Assembly (NCBI RefSeq): GCF_029227915.1
Contig: NC_079887.1
Span: 1,674,001 to 1,738,000 of the forward strand
DNA length: 64,000 bases
Source: Hydractinia symbiolongicarpus
Taxonomy: Eukaryota; Cnidaria; Hydrozoa; Anthoathecata; Hydractiniidae
Direction: 5' to 3'
Each line of letters begins with the position of its first letter. The first letter of the stretch is position 1. Below are positions 37,109 to 48,790 of this stretch, in pieces. Below the pieces are notes generated by a model, which worked only from the letters and a program-made list of their open reading frames with translations, searched no databases and had not been told where the DNA came from. A program made the translations under genes and the position numbers.

Positions 37109-39617
37109 ACTAAAACGCATGAGACTTGTAGTTTTTAAAAATGTTTTCATTTTTGATGAGACTCTGAATAAAAGAAGTTTAATCGCCGGCAAACGAAAAC
37201 CTGCGATTTCCCGTAAATCCCAGACTCGGCCCGTATTGTCAAAAGTATACAAAGAAAGTACCCAGGGAATAAACTCATTTCCCGAACGATTTTTTAAATT
37301 ATTTTTTCACCACTAAAACGCATGAGACTTGTAGTTTTCAAAAATGTTTTCATTTTTGATGAGACGCTGAATGAAAGAAGTTTAATCGCCGGCAAACGAA
37401 AACCTGCGATTTCCCGTAAATGCCGGACTCGGCACGTATAGTAAAGAAAGTACCCGGGATGTAAACTCTTTTCCCGAACGATTTTTTAAATTATTATTTC
37501 ACCACTAAAACCCATGAGACTTATAGTTTTTAAAAATGTTTTCATTTTTGATGAGACGCTGAAAAAAAGAAGTTAAATCGCCGGCAAACGAAATCCCGCC
37601 ATTTCCCGTAAACCCATGACTCGGCCCGTATAGACAAAAGTATACAAAGAAATTACCCAGGGAGTAAACTCATTTTCCGAACGATTTTTTAAATCATTTT
37701 TTCACCACTACAACGCATGAGACTTGTAGTTTTTAAAAATGTTTTCATTTTTGATGAGACGCTGAATAAAAGAAGTTTAATCGCCGGCAAACGAAAACCC
37801 GCCATTTCCCGTAAACCCCGGACTCGGCCCGTATAGTCAAAAGTATACAAAGAAAGAACCCAGGGAGTAAACTCATTTTCCGAACGATTTTTTAATTTTT
37901 TTTTTCTCCACTAAAACGCATGAGACTTGTAGTTTTTAAAAATGTTTTCATTTTTGATGAGACGCTGAATAAAAGAAGTTTAATCGCCGGCAAACGAAAA
38001 CCTGCGATTTCCCGTAAATCCCTGACTCGGCCCGTATTGTCAAAAGTATACAAAGAAAGTACCCAGGGAGTAAACTCATTTCCCGAACGATTTTTTAACT
38101 TATTTTTTCACCACTAAAACGCATTAGACTTGTAGTTTTCAAAAATGTTTTCATTTTTAATGAGACGCTGAATAAAAGAAGTTTAATCGCCGGCAAACGA
38201 AACCTGCGATTTCCCGTAAATCCTGGACTCGGCCCGTATAGTCAAAAGTATACAAAGAAAGTACCCAGGGAGTAAACTCATTTCCCAAACGATTTTTTAA
38301 ATTATTATTTCACCACTAAAGCCCATGAGACTTGTAGTTTTTAAAAATGTTTTCATTTTTGATGAGACGCTTAATGAAAGTGGTTTAATCGCCAGCAAAC
38401 GAAAACCCGCGATTTCCCGTATATCCTGGGCTGGGCCCGTATAGTCGAATGTTTACAAAGAAAGTACCCTGTGAGTAAACTCATTTCCAAAACGATTTTT
38501 TAAATTATCTTTTCACCACTAAAACGCATGAGACTTGTAGTTTTCAAAAATGTTTTCATTTTTGATGAGACGCTGAATAAAAGAAGTTTAATCGCCGGCA
38601 AACGAAAACCCTCCATTTCCCGTAAACCCCGGACTCGACCCGTATAGTCAAAAGTATACAGAGAAAGTACCCAGGGAGTAAACTCATTTCCCGAACGATT
38701 TTTTATATTATTTTTTTCCCACTAAACGCATGAGACTTGTAGTTTTCAAAAATATTTTCATTATTGATGGGACGCTGAATAAAAGAAGTTTAATCGCCGG
38801 CAAACAAAGATCTGCGATTTCCGGTAAATCCCGGACTCGGCCCGTATAGTCAAAAGTATACAAAGAAAGTACCCAGGGAGTAAACTCATTTCCCGAACGA
38901 TTTTTTGAATTATTTTTTTACCACTAAAACGCATGAGACTTGTAGTTTTCAAAAATGTTTTCATTTTTGATGAGACGCTTAATAAAAGAGGTTTAATCGC
39001 CGGAAAACGAAAACCCGCGATTTCCCGTAAATCCCGGGCTTGGCCCGTATAGTCGAATGTATACAGAGAAAGTACCCTGTCAGTAAACTCATTTCCTGAA
39101 CGATTTTTTAAATTATTTTTTCACCACTAAAACGCATAAGACTTGTAGTTTTTAAAAATGTTTTCATTTTTGATGAAACGCTGAATAAAAGAAGTTTAAT
39201 CGCCGGCAAACGAAAACCCGCGATTTCCCGTAAATCTCGGCTTGACCCGTATGGTCAAAAGTATACAAAGAAAGTACCCAGGGAGTAAACTCATTTCCCG
39301 AACGATTTTTTAAATTATTTTTTCACCACTAAAACCCATGAGACTTATAGTTTTTAAAAATGTTTTCATTTTTGATGAGACGCTGAAAAAAAGAAGTTAA
39401 ATCGCCGGCAAACGAAAACCCGCCATTTCCCGTAAACCCCTGACTCGGCCCGTATAGTCAAAAGTATACAAAGAAATTACCCAGGGAGTAAACTCATTTT
39501 CCGAACGATTTTTTAAATTATTTTTTCACCACTACAACGCATGAGACTTGTAGTTTTTAAAAATGTTTTCATTTTTGATGAGACGCTGAATAAAAGAAGT
39601 TTAATCGCCGGCAAACG
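36557..39617 (+). repeat. Third copy of the mosaic module (offset 16,757 from 19,800-22,860)
   Basis: Equivalent units are 37,117 and 20,360, 37,918 and 21,161, and 38,761 and 22,004. Compared with the first copy it has CAAACAAAGATCTGCG in the H unit (near 38,805) and TGTCAGTAAAC near 39,079. The match ends inside an A unit near 39,618. Confidence 0.85.
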
Positions 39618-41036
39618 AAACCTGCGATTTCCCGTAAATCCTGGACTCGGCCCGTATAGTCAAAAGTATACAAAGAAAGTACCCAGGGAGTAAACTCATT
39701 TCCCAAACGATTTTTTAAATTATTATTTCACCACTAAAGCCCATGAGACTTGTAGTTTTTAAAAATGTTTTCATTTTTGATGAGACGCTTAATGAAAGTG
39801 GTTTAATCGCCAGCAAACGAAAACCCGCGATTTCCCGTATATCCTGGGCTGGGCCCGTATAGTCGAATGTTTACAAAGAAAGTACCCTGTGAGTAAACTC
39901 ATTTCCAAAACGATTTTTTAAATTATCTTTTCACCACTAAAACGCATGAGACTTGTAGTTTTCAAAAATGTTTTCATTTTTGATGAGACGCTGAATAAAA
40001 GAAGTTTAATCGCCGGCAAACGAAAACCCTCCATTTCCCGTAAACCCCGGACTCGACCCGTATAGTCAAAAGTATACAGAGAAAGTACCCAGGGAGTAAA
40101 CTCATTTCCCGAACGATTTTTTATATTATTTTTTTCCCACTAAACGCATGAGACTTGTAGTTTTCAAAAATATTTTCATTATTGATGGGACGCTGAATAA
40201 AAGAAGTTTAATCGCCGGCAAACAAAGATCTGCGATTTCCGGTAAATCCCGGACTCGGCCCGTATAGTCAAAAGTATACAAAGAAAGTACCCAGGGAGTA
40301 AACTCATTTCCCGAACGATTTTTTGAATTATTTTTTTACCACTAAAACGCATGAGACTTGTAGTTTTCAAAAATGTTTTCATTTTTGATGAGACGCTTAA
40401 TAAAAGAGGTTTAATCGCCGGAAAACGAAAACCCGCGATTTCCCGTAAATCCCGGGCTTGGCCCGTATAGTCGAATGTATACAGAGAAAGTACCCTGTCA
40501 GTAAACTCATTTCCTGAACGATTTTTTAAATTATTTTTTCACCACTAAAACGCATAAGACTTGTAGTTTTTAAAAATGTTTTCATTTTTGATGAAACGCT
40601 GAATAAAAGAAGTTTAATCGCCGGCAAACGAAAACCCGCGATTTCCCGTAAATCTCGGCTTGACCCGTATGGTCAAAAGTATACAAAGAAAGTACCCAGG
40701 GAGTAAACTCATTTCCCGAACGATTTTTTAAATTATTTTTTCACCACTAAAACCCATGAGACTTATAGTTTTTAAAAATGTTTTCATTTTTGATGAGACG
40801 CTGAAAAAAAGAAGTTAAATCGCCGGCAAACGAAAACCCGCCATTTCCCGTAAACCCCTGACTCGGCCCGTATAGTCAAAAGTATACAAAGAAATTACCC
40901 AGGGAGTAAACTCATTTTCCGAACGATTTTTTAAATTATTTTTTCACCACTACAACGCATGAGACTTGTAGTTTTTAAAAATGTTTTCATTTTTGATGAG
41001 ACGCTGAATAAAAGAAGTTTAATCGCCGGCAAACGA
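38201..41036 (+). repeat. HOR: 1,418-bp 7-mer, two copies
   Basis: CGAAACCTGCG lies at about 38,199 and 39,617, and the H units near 38,761 and 40,179. Private variants CAAACAAAGATCTGCG and TGTCAGTAAAC occur in both copies and not in the 22 kb or 29 kb versions, so this tandem duplication is younger than the 16,757-bp one. Confidence 0.88.
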
Positions 41037-42050
41037 AAACCCGCCATTTCCCGTAAACCCCGGAATCGGCCCGTATAGTCAAAAGTATACAAAGATAGTA
41101 CCCAGGGAGTAAACTCATTTTCCGAACGATTTTTTAAATTATTTTTTCACCACTACAACGCATGAGACTTGTAGTTTTCAAAAATGTTTTCATTTTTGAT
41201 GAGACGCTGAATAAAAGAAGTTTATTCGCACTCAAACGAAAATCCGCGATTTCCCGTAAATCCCGGACTCGGCCCGTATAGTCAAAAGTATACAAAGAAA
41301 GTACCCATGGAGTAAACTCATTTCCCGAACGATTTTTTAAATTATTTTTTCACCACTAAAACGCATGAGACTTGTAGTTTTCAAAAATGTTTTTATATTT
41401 GATGAGACGCTTAATGAAAGAGGTTTAATCGCCGGCAAACGAAATCCCGCGATTTCCCGTAAATCCCGGGCTTGGCCCGTATAGTCGAATGAATACAAAG
41501 AAAGTACCTAGGGAGTAAACTCATTTCCCGAACGATTTTTTAATTTTTTTTTTCACCACTAAAACGCATGAGTCTTGTAGTTTTTAAAAATGTTTTCATT
41601 TTTGATGAGACGTTGAATAAAAGAAGTTTAATCGCCGGCAAGCGAAAACCTGCGATTTCCCGTAAATCCTGGACTCGGCCCGTATTGTCAAAAGTATACA
41701 AAGAAAGTACCCAGGGAGTAAACTCATTTCCCGAACGATTTTTTAAATTATTTTTTCACCACTAAAACGCATGAGACTTGTAGTTTTCAAAAATGTTTTC
41801 ATTTTTAATGAGACGCTGAATAAAAGAAGTTTAATCGCCGGCAAACGAAAACCTGCGATTTCCCGTAAATCCCGGACACGGCCCGTATAGTAAAGAAAGT
41901 ACCCGGGATGTAAACTCATTTCCCGAACGATTTTTTAAAATATTTTTTTCACCACTAAAACGGCTGAGACTTGTAGTTTTCAAAAATGTTTTCGTTTTTG
42001 ATGAGACGCTGAATAAAAGAAGTTTAATCACCGGCAATCGAAAACCTGCG
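41037..42050 (+). repeat. X-type segment, partner of 35,031-36,000
   Basis: A (CCGGAATCGG, with AAAGATAGTACC near 41,093), C, D (TCGAATGAATAC), A (GCATGAGTCTTG at 41,566), S and GGCTGAG units appear in the same order as at 35 kb. The offset is 6,062. It is the last recognisable HOR segment of the left arm. Confidence 0.8.
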
Positions 42051-42600
42051 ATTTCCCGTAAATCCCGGACTCGGCCCGTATAGTCCAAAGTATACAAAGA
42101 AAGTACCCAGGGAGTAAACTCATTTTCCGAACGATTTTTTAAATTATTTTTTCACCACTAAAACGCACGAGACTTGTAGTTTTCAAAAATGTTTTCATTT
42201 TTGATGAGACGCTGAATAAAACAAGTTTAATCGCCGGCAAACGAAAACCTGCGATTTCCCGTAAATCCCGGACTCGGCCCGTATAGTCAAAAGTACACAA
42301 AGAGAGTACCCAGGGTGTAAACTCATTTCCTGAACGATTTTTTAAATTATTTTTTCACCACTAAAACGCATGAGACTTGTAGTTTTTAAAAATGTTTTTA
42401 TTTTTGATGGAACGCTGAATAAAAGAAGTTTAATCGCCGGCAAACGAAAACCCGCGATTTCCCGTAAATCCCGGACTCAGCCCGTATAGTCAAAAGTATA
42501 CAAAGAAAGTACCGAGGGAGTAAACTCATTTCCCAAACGATTTTTAAATTATTATTTTACCACTTAAGCCCATGAGACTTGTAGTTTTCAAAAATGTTTA
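42051..42600 (+). repeat. Divergent single monomers near the inversion
   Basis: Variants here are mostly unique: AAACAAGTTTAATC near 42,220, GTACACAAAGAGAGTACC near 42,294, GATGGAACGCTG near 42,408, GTACCGAGGGAG near 42,510 and CACTTAAGCCCATGAG near 42,562. No repeat partner was found. Divergent single units are expected where a homogenised array ends, next to a boundary. Confidence 0.72.
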
Positions 42601-43004
42601 CATTTTTGATGAGACGCTTAATGAAAGAGGTTTAATCGCCGAAAAACGAAAACCCGCGATTTCCCGTAAATCCCGGGCTTGGCCCGTATAGTCGAATGTA
42701 TACAAAGAAAGTACCCTGTGAGTAAACTCATTTCCAGAACGATTTTTTAAATTATTTTTTCACCACTAAAACGCATGAGACTTGTAGTTTTCAAAAATGT
42801 TTTCATTTTTGATGAGACGCTGAATAAAAGCAGTTTAATTGCCGGCAAACGAAAACCCGCGATTTCCCGTAAATCCCGGGCTTGGCCCGTATAGTCGAAT
42901 GTATACAAAGAAAGTACCCAGGGAGTAAACTCATTTCCCGAACGATTTTTTATATTATTTTCTTTACCACTAAAACGCATGAGACTTGTAGTTTTTAAAA
43001 ATGT
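42600..43004 (+). repeat. Left-orientation monomers carrying right-arm variants
   Basis: Several variants here are rare or absent elsewhere in the left arm but common, as reverse complements, in the right arm. ATTATTTTCTTTACC near 42,955 equals the right-arm GGTAAAGAAAATAAT. AAAAGCAGTTTA near 42,827 equals TAAACTGCTTTT at about 45,660, 48,500 and 49,312. TTTCCAGAACG near 42,733 equals CGTTCTGGAAA, which is frequent from 43,500 on. Just upstream (about 42,540-42,590) the monomer still looks left-type. The subfamily change therefore comes about 400 bp before the orientation change. Confidence 0.7.
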
Positions 43005-43012
43005 TTCCGGCG
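42997..43012. other. Inversion junction between the two array orientations
   Basis: A partial + monomer starting at 42,977 runs to AAAAATGTTT, where TCATTTTTGATG would normally follow. Instead CCGGCGATTAAACC follows, which is minus-orientation sequence normally preceded by CGTTTT. The two sides share TTT at the breakpoint and there is no spacer. The breakpoints lie at different phases of the monomer (around base 30 on the left and around base 75 on the right), so this is not a perfect palindrome. It may be a real inversion or foldback, or an assembly misjoin within a repeat. Confidence 0.88.
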
Positions 43013-43553
43013 ATTAAACCTCTTTCATTAAGCGTCTCATCAAAAATGAAAACTATTTTGAAAACTACAAGTCTCATGCGTTTTAGTGGTGAAAGAAAAT
43101 TTTAAAAAATCGTTCGGGAAATGAGTTTACTCCCTGGGTACTTTCTTTGTATACTTTTGACTATACGGGTCGAGTCCGGGGTTTACGGGAAATGGCGGGT
43201 TTTCGTTTGCCGTCGATTAAACTTCTTTTATTCAGCGTCTCATCAAAAATGAAAACATTTTTAAAAACTACAAGTCTCATGCGTTTTAGTGGTAAAGAAA
43301 ATAATATAAAAAATCGTTCGGGAAATGAGTTTACTCCCTGGGTACTTTCTTTGTATACTTTTGACTATACGGGTCGAGTCCGGGGTTTACGGGAAATGGC
43401 GGGTTTTCGTTTGCCGTCGATTAAACTTCTTTTATTCAGCGTCTCATCAAAAATGAAAACATTTTTAAAAACTACAAGTCTTATGCGTTTTAGTGGTGAA
43501 AAAATAATTTAAAAAATCGTTCTGGAAATGAGTTTACTCACAGGGTACTTTCT
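43005..43553 (-). repeat. First right-arm monomers after the junction (G, P, P)
   Basis: 43,005-43,146 matches about 44,022-44,163 (G unit with AACTATTTTGAAAAC), except for GAAAATTTTAAAA against GAAAAATTTAAAA. Two P units with TTGCCGTCGATTAAAC follow, at about 43,147 and 43,351. So the junction cuts into an ordinary right-arm unit at about 1,017 bp phase from the next one. Confidence 0.8.
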
Positions 43554-46500
43554 TTGTATACATTCGACTATACGGGCCAAGCCCGGGATTTACGGGAAAT
43601 CGCGGGTTTTCGTTTTCCGGCGATTAAACCTCTTTCATTAAGCGTCTCATCAAAAATGAAAACTATTTTGAAAACTACAAGTCTCATGCGTTTTAGTGGT
43701 AAAGAAAATAATATAAAAAATCGTTCGGGAAATGAGTTTACTCCCTGGGTACTTTCTTTGTATACTTTTGACTATACGGGTCGAGTCCGGGGTTTACGGG
43801 AAATGGCGGGTTTTCGTTTGCCGTCGATTAAACTTCTTTTATTCAGCGTCTCATCAAAAATGAAAACATTTTTAAAAACTACAAGTCTTATGCGTTTTAG
43901 TGGTGAAAAAATAATTTAAAAAATCGTTCTGGAAATGAGTTTAGTCACAGGGTACTTTCTTTGTATACATTCGACTATACGGGCCAAGCCCGGGATTTAC
44001 GGGAAATCGCGGGTTTTCGTTTTCCGGCGATTAAACCTCTTTCATTAAGCGTCTCATCAAAAATGAAAACTATTTTGAAAACTACAAGTCTCATGCGTTT
44101 TAGTGGTGAAAGAAAAATTTAAAAAATCGTTCGGGAAATGAGTTTACTCCCTGGGTACTTTCTTTGTATACTTTTGACTATACGGGTCGAGTCCGGGGTT
44201 TACGGGAAATGGCGGGTTTTCGTTTGCCGTCGATTAAACTTCTTTTATTCAGCGTCTCATCAAAAATGAAAACATTTTTAAAAACTACAAGTCTCATGCG
44301 TTTTAGTGGTAAAGAAAATAATATAAAAAATCGTTCGGGAAATGAGTTTACTCCCTGGGTACTTTCTTTGTATACTTTTGACTATACGGGTCGAGTCCGG
44401 GGTTTACGGGAAATGGCGGGTTTTCGTTTGCCGTCGATTAAACTTCTTTTATTCAGCGTCTCATCAAAAATGAAAACATTTTTAAAAACTACAAGTCTTA
44501 TGCGTTTTAGTGGTGAAAAAATAATTTAAAAAATCGTTCTGGAAATGAGTTTAGTCACAGGGTACTTTCTTTGTATACATTCGACTATACGGGCCAAGCC
44601 CGGGATTTACGGGAAATCGCGGGTTTTCGTTTTCCGGCGATTAAACCTCTTTCATTAAGCGTCTCATCAAAAATGAAAACTATTTTGAAAACTACAAGTC
44701 TCATGCGTTTTAGTGGTGAAAGAAAAATTTAAAAAATCGTTCGGGAAATGAGTTTACTCCCTGGGTACTTTCTTTGTATACTTTTGACTATACGGGCCAA
44801 GCCAGGATTTACGGGAAATCGCGGGTTTTCGTTTGCCGTCGATTAAACTTCTTTTATTCAGCGTCTCATCAAAAATGAAAACATTTTTAAAAACTACAAG
44901 TCTCATGCGTTTTAGTGGTAAAGAAAATAATATAAAAAATCGTTCGGGAAATGAGTTTACTCCCTGGGTACTTTCTTTGTATACTTTTGACTATACGGGT
45001 CGAGTCCGGGGTTTACGGGAAATGGCGGGTTTTCGTTTGCCGTCGATTAAACTTCTTTTATTCAGCGTCTCATCAAAAATGAAAACATTTTTAAAAACTA
45101 CAAGTCTTATGCGTTTTAGTGGTGAAAAAATAATTTAAAAAATCGTTCTGGAAATGAGTTTACTCACAGGGTACTTTCTTTGTATACATTCGACTATACG
45201 GGCCAAGCCCGGGATTTACGGGAAATCGCGGGTTTTCGTTTTCCGGCGATTAAACCTCTTTCATTAAGCGTCTCATCAAAAATGAAAACATTTCTGAAAA
45301 CTACAAGTCTCATGCGTTTTAGTGGTAAAAAAATAATTTAAAAAATCGTTCGGGAAATGAGTTTACTCCCTGGGTACTTTCTTTGTATACTTTGGACTAT
45401 ACGGGCCGAGTCCGGGGTTTACGGGAAATCGCGGATTTTCGTTTGAGGGCGATTAAACTTCTTTTATTCAGCCTCTCATCAAATATGAAAACATTTTTGA
45501 AAACTTCAAGTCTCATGCGTTTTAGTAGTGAAAAAAAAAATTAAAAAATCGTTCGGGAAATGAGTTTACTCCCTGGGTACTTTCTTTGTATACTTTTGAC
45601 TATACGGGCCGAGTCCGGGATTTACGGGAAATCGCAGGTTTTCGTTTGCCGGCGATTAAACTGCTTTTATTCAGCGTCTCATCAAAAATGAAAACATTTT
45701 TGAAAACTACAAGTCTCATGCGTTTTAGTGGTGAAAAAATAATTTAAAAAATCGTTCGGGAAATGAGTTTACTCCCTGGGTACTTTCTTTGTATACTTTT
45801 GACTATACGGGCCAAGCCGGGATTTACGGGAAATCGCGGGTTTTCGTTTGCCGGCGATTAAACTTCTTTTATTCAGCGTTTCATCAAAAATGAAAACATT
45901 TTTAAAAACTACAAATCTTATGCGTTTTAGTGGTGAAAAGATAATTTAAAAAATCGTTTTGGAAATGAGTTTACTCACAGGGTACTTTCTTTGTATACAT
46001 TCGACTATACGGGCCAAGCCCGGGATTTACGGGAAATCGCGGGATTTCGTTTGCCGGCGATTAAACCTCTTTTAATAAGCGTGTCATCAAAAATGAAAAC
46101 ATTTTTGAAAACTACAAGTCTCATGCGTTTTAGTGGTGAAAAAAAAAATTAAAAAATCGTTCGGGAAATGAGTTTACTCCCTGGGTACTTTTTTTGTATA
46201 CTTTGGACTATACGGGCCGAGTCCGGGATTTACGGGAAATCGCGGATTTTCGTTTGAGGGCGATTAAACTTCTTTTATTCAGCGTCTCATCAAAAATGAA
46301 AACATTTTTAAAAACTACAAGTCTCATGCGTTTTAGTGGTGAAAAGATAATTTAAAAAATCGTTCGAAAAATGAGTTTACTCCCTGAGTACTTTCTTTGT
46401 ATACATTCGACTATACGGGCCAAGCCCGGGATTTACGGGAAATCGCGGGTTTTCGTTTTCCGGCGATTAAACCTCTTTCATTAAGCGTCTCATCAAAAAT

Positions 46501-48790
46501 GAAAACTATTTTGAAAACTACAAGTCTCATGCGTTTTAGTGGTAAAGAAAATAATATAAAAAATCGTTCGGGAAATGAGTTTACTCCCTGGGTACTTTCT
46601 TTGTATACTTTTGACTATACGGGTCGAGTCCGGGGTTTACGGGAAATGGCGGGTTTTCGTTTGCCGTCGATTAAACTTCTTTTATTCAGCGTCTCATCAA
46701 AAATGAAAACATTTTTAAAAACTACAAGTCTTATGCGTTTTAGTGGTGAAAAAATAATTTAAAAAATCGTTCTGGAAATGAGTTTACTCACAGGGTACTT
46801 TCTTTGTATACATTCGACTATACGGGCCAAGCCCGGGATTTACGGGAAATCGCGGGTTTTCGTTTTCCGGCGATTAAACCTCTTTCATTAAGCGTCTCAT
46901 CAAAAATGAAAACTATTTTGAAAACTACAAGTCTCATGCGTTTTAGTGGTGAAAGAAAAATTTAAAAAATCGTTCGGGAAATGAGTTTACTCCCTGGGTA
47001 CTTTCTTTGTATACTTTTGACTATACGGGTCGAGTCCGGGGTTTACGGGAAATGGCGGGTTTTCGTTTGCCGTCGATTAAACTTCTTTTATTCAGCGTCT
47101 CATCAAAAATGAAAACATTTTTAAAAACTACAAGTCTCATGCGTTTTAGTGGTAAAGAAAATAATATAAAAAATCGTTCGGGAAATAAGTTTACTCCCTG
47201 GGTACTTTCTTTGTATACTTTTGACTATACGGGTCGAGTCCGGGGTTTACGGGAAATGGCGGGTTTTCGTTTGCCGTCGATTAAACTTCTTTTATTCAGC
47301 GTCTCATCAAAAATGAAAACATTTTTAAAAACTACAAGTCTTATGCGTTTTAGTGGTGAAAAAATAATTTAAAAAATCGTTCTGGAAATGAGTTTACTCA
47401 CAGGGTACTTTCTTTGTATACATTCGACTATACGGGCCAAGCCCGGGATTTACGGGAAATCGCGGGTTTTCGTTTTCCGGCGATTAAACCTCTTTCATTA
47501 AGCGTCTCATCAAAAATGAAAACTATTTTGAAAACTACAAGTCTCATGCGTTTTAGTGGTGAAAGAAAAATTTAAAAAATCGTTCGGAAATGAGTTTACT
47601 CCCTGGGTACTTTCTTTGTATACTTTTGACTATACGGGCCAAGCCAGGATTTACGGGAAATCGCGGGTTTTCGTTTGCCGGCGATTAAACTTCTTTTATT
47701 CAGCGTCTCATCAAAAATGAAAACATTTTTAAAAACTACAAGTCTCATGCGTTTTAGTGGTAAAGAAAATAATATAAAAAATCGTTCGGGAAATGAGTTT
47801 ACTCCCTGGGTACTTTCTTTGTATACTTTTGACTATACGGGTCGAGTCCGGGGTTTACGGGAAATGGCGGGTTTTCGTTTGCCGTCGATTAAACTTCTTT
47901 TATTCAGCGTCTCATCAAAAATGAAAACATTTTTAAAAACTACAAGTCTTATGCGTTTTAGTGGTGAAAAAATAATTTAAAAAATCGTTCTGGAAATGAG
48001 TTTACTCACAGGGTACTTTCTTTGTATACATTCGACTATACGGGCCAAGCCCGGGATTTACGGGAAATCGCGGGTTTTCGTTTTCCGGCGGTTAAACCTC
48101 TTTCATTAAGCGTCTCATCAAAAATGAAAACATTTCTGAAAACTACAAGTCTCATGCGTTTTAGTGGTAAAAAAATAATTTAAAAAATCGTTCGGGAAAT
48201 GAGTTTACTCCCTGGGTACTTTCTTTGTATACTTTGGACTATACGGGCCGAGTCCGGGGTTTACGGGAAATCGCGGATTTTCGTTTGAGGGCGATTAAAC
48301 TTCTTTTATTCAGCCTCTCATCAAATATGAAAACATTTTTGAAAACTTCAAGTCTCATGCGTTTTAGTAGTGAAAAAAAAAATTAAAAAATCGTTAGGGA
48401 AATGAGTTTACTCCCTGGGTACTTTCTTTGTATACTTTTGACTATACGGGCCGAGTCCGGGATTTACGGGAAATCACAGGTTTTCGTTTGCCGGCGATTA
48501 AACTGCTTTTATTCAGCGTCTCATCAAAAATGAAAACATTTTTGAAAACTACAAGTCTCATGCGTTTTAGTGGTGAAAAAATAATTTAAAAAATCGTTCG
48601 GGAAATGAGTTTACTCCCAAGGTACTTTCTTTGTATACTTTTGACTATACGGGCCAAGCCGGGATTTACGGGAAATCGCGGGTTTTCGTTTGCCGGCGAT
48701 TAAACTTCTTTTATTCAGCGTTTCATCAAAAATGAAAACATTTTTAAAAACTACAAATCTTATGCGTTTTAGTGGTGAAAAAATAATTTA
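43554..48790 (-). repeat. HOR: 2,843-bp 14-mer, one full copy plus about 12 monomers
   Basis: The plus-strand order G, P, G, P, P, G, P-like (GCCAAGCCAGG), P, G (CATTTCTG), C, A, A from 43,554 is repeated from 46,397. Matching starts are 43,554 and 46,397, 44,164 and 47,007, about 44,833 and 47,675, and 45,471 and 48,313 (GCCTCTCATC). G and C units at about 45,998-46,396 complete the unit. Each P has TTGCCGTCG, a mark seen only in this arm. Confidence 0.87.

Larger units (their letters stand above)
1..43004 (+). repeat. Left arm: about 212 monomers in one orientation
   Basis: All monomers read GCATGAGACTTGTAG, then the AAAAATG dyad, the GC-rich core, GTATAC, and finally the T-rich tract before CACCACTAAAAC. 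I found no inverted monomer inside this arm. It contains types A, B, C, D, G, P, H and the 192-bp S type. S monomers occur from about 6,100 to 42,000. The plus sign is a convention; the satellite has no known transcription direction. Confidence 0.95.

Noticed and set aside
43003-43006. Transposon insertion or target-site duplication at the junction
   Set aside because: There is no foreign sequence and no duplicated flank, only three shared T bases.
42600-43500. Perfect palindrome or fold-back centred on the junction
   Set aside because: The two arms are cut at different monomer phases and carry different type orders. Pairing is only that expected between any two inverted monomers.
43147-43512. 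Open frames of 60-121 codons on both strands throughout the window
   Set aside because: All give the same few peptides, shifted by monomer length, and come from the satellite in every frame where a monomer lacks a stop. They begin and end at monomer variants, lack any known domain, and show no codon structure distinct from the repeat.
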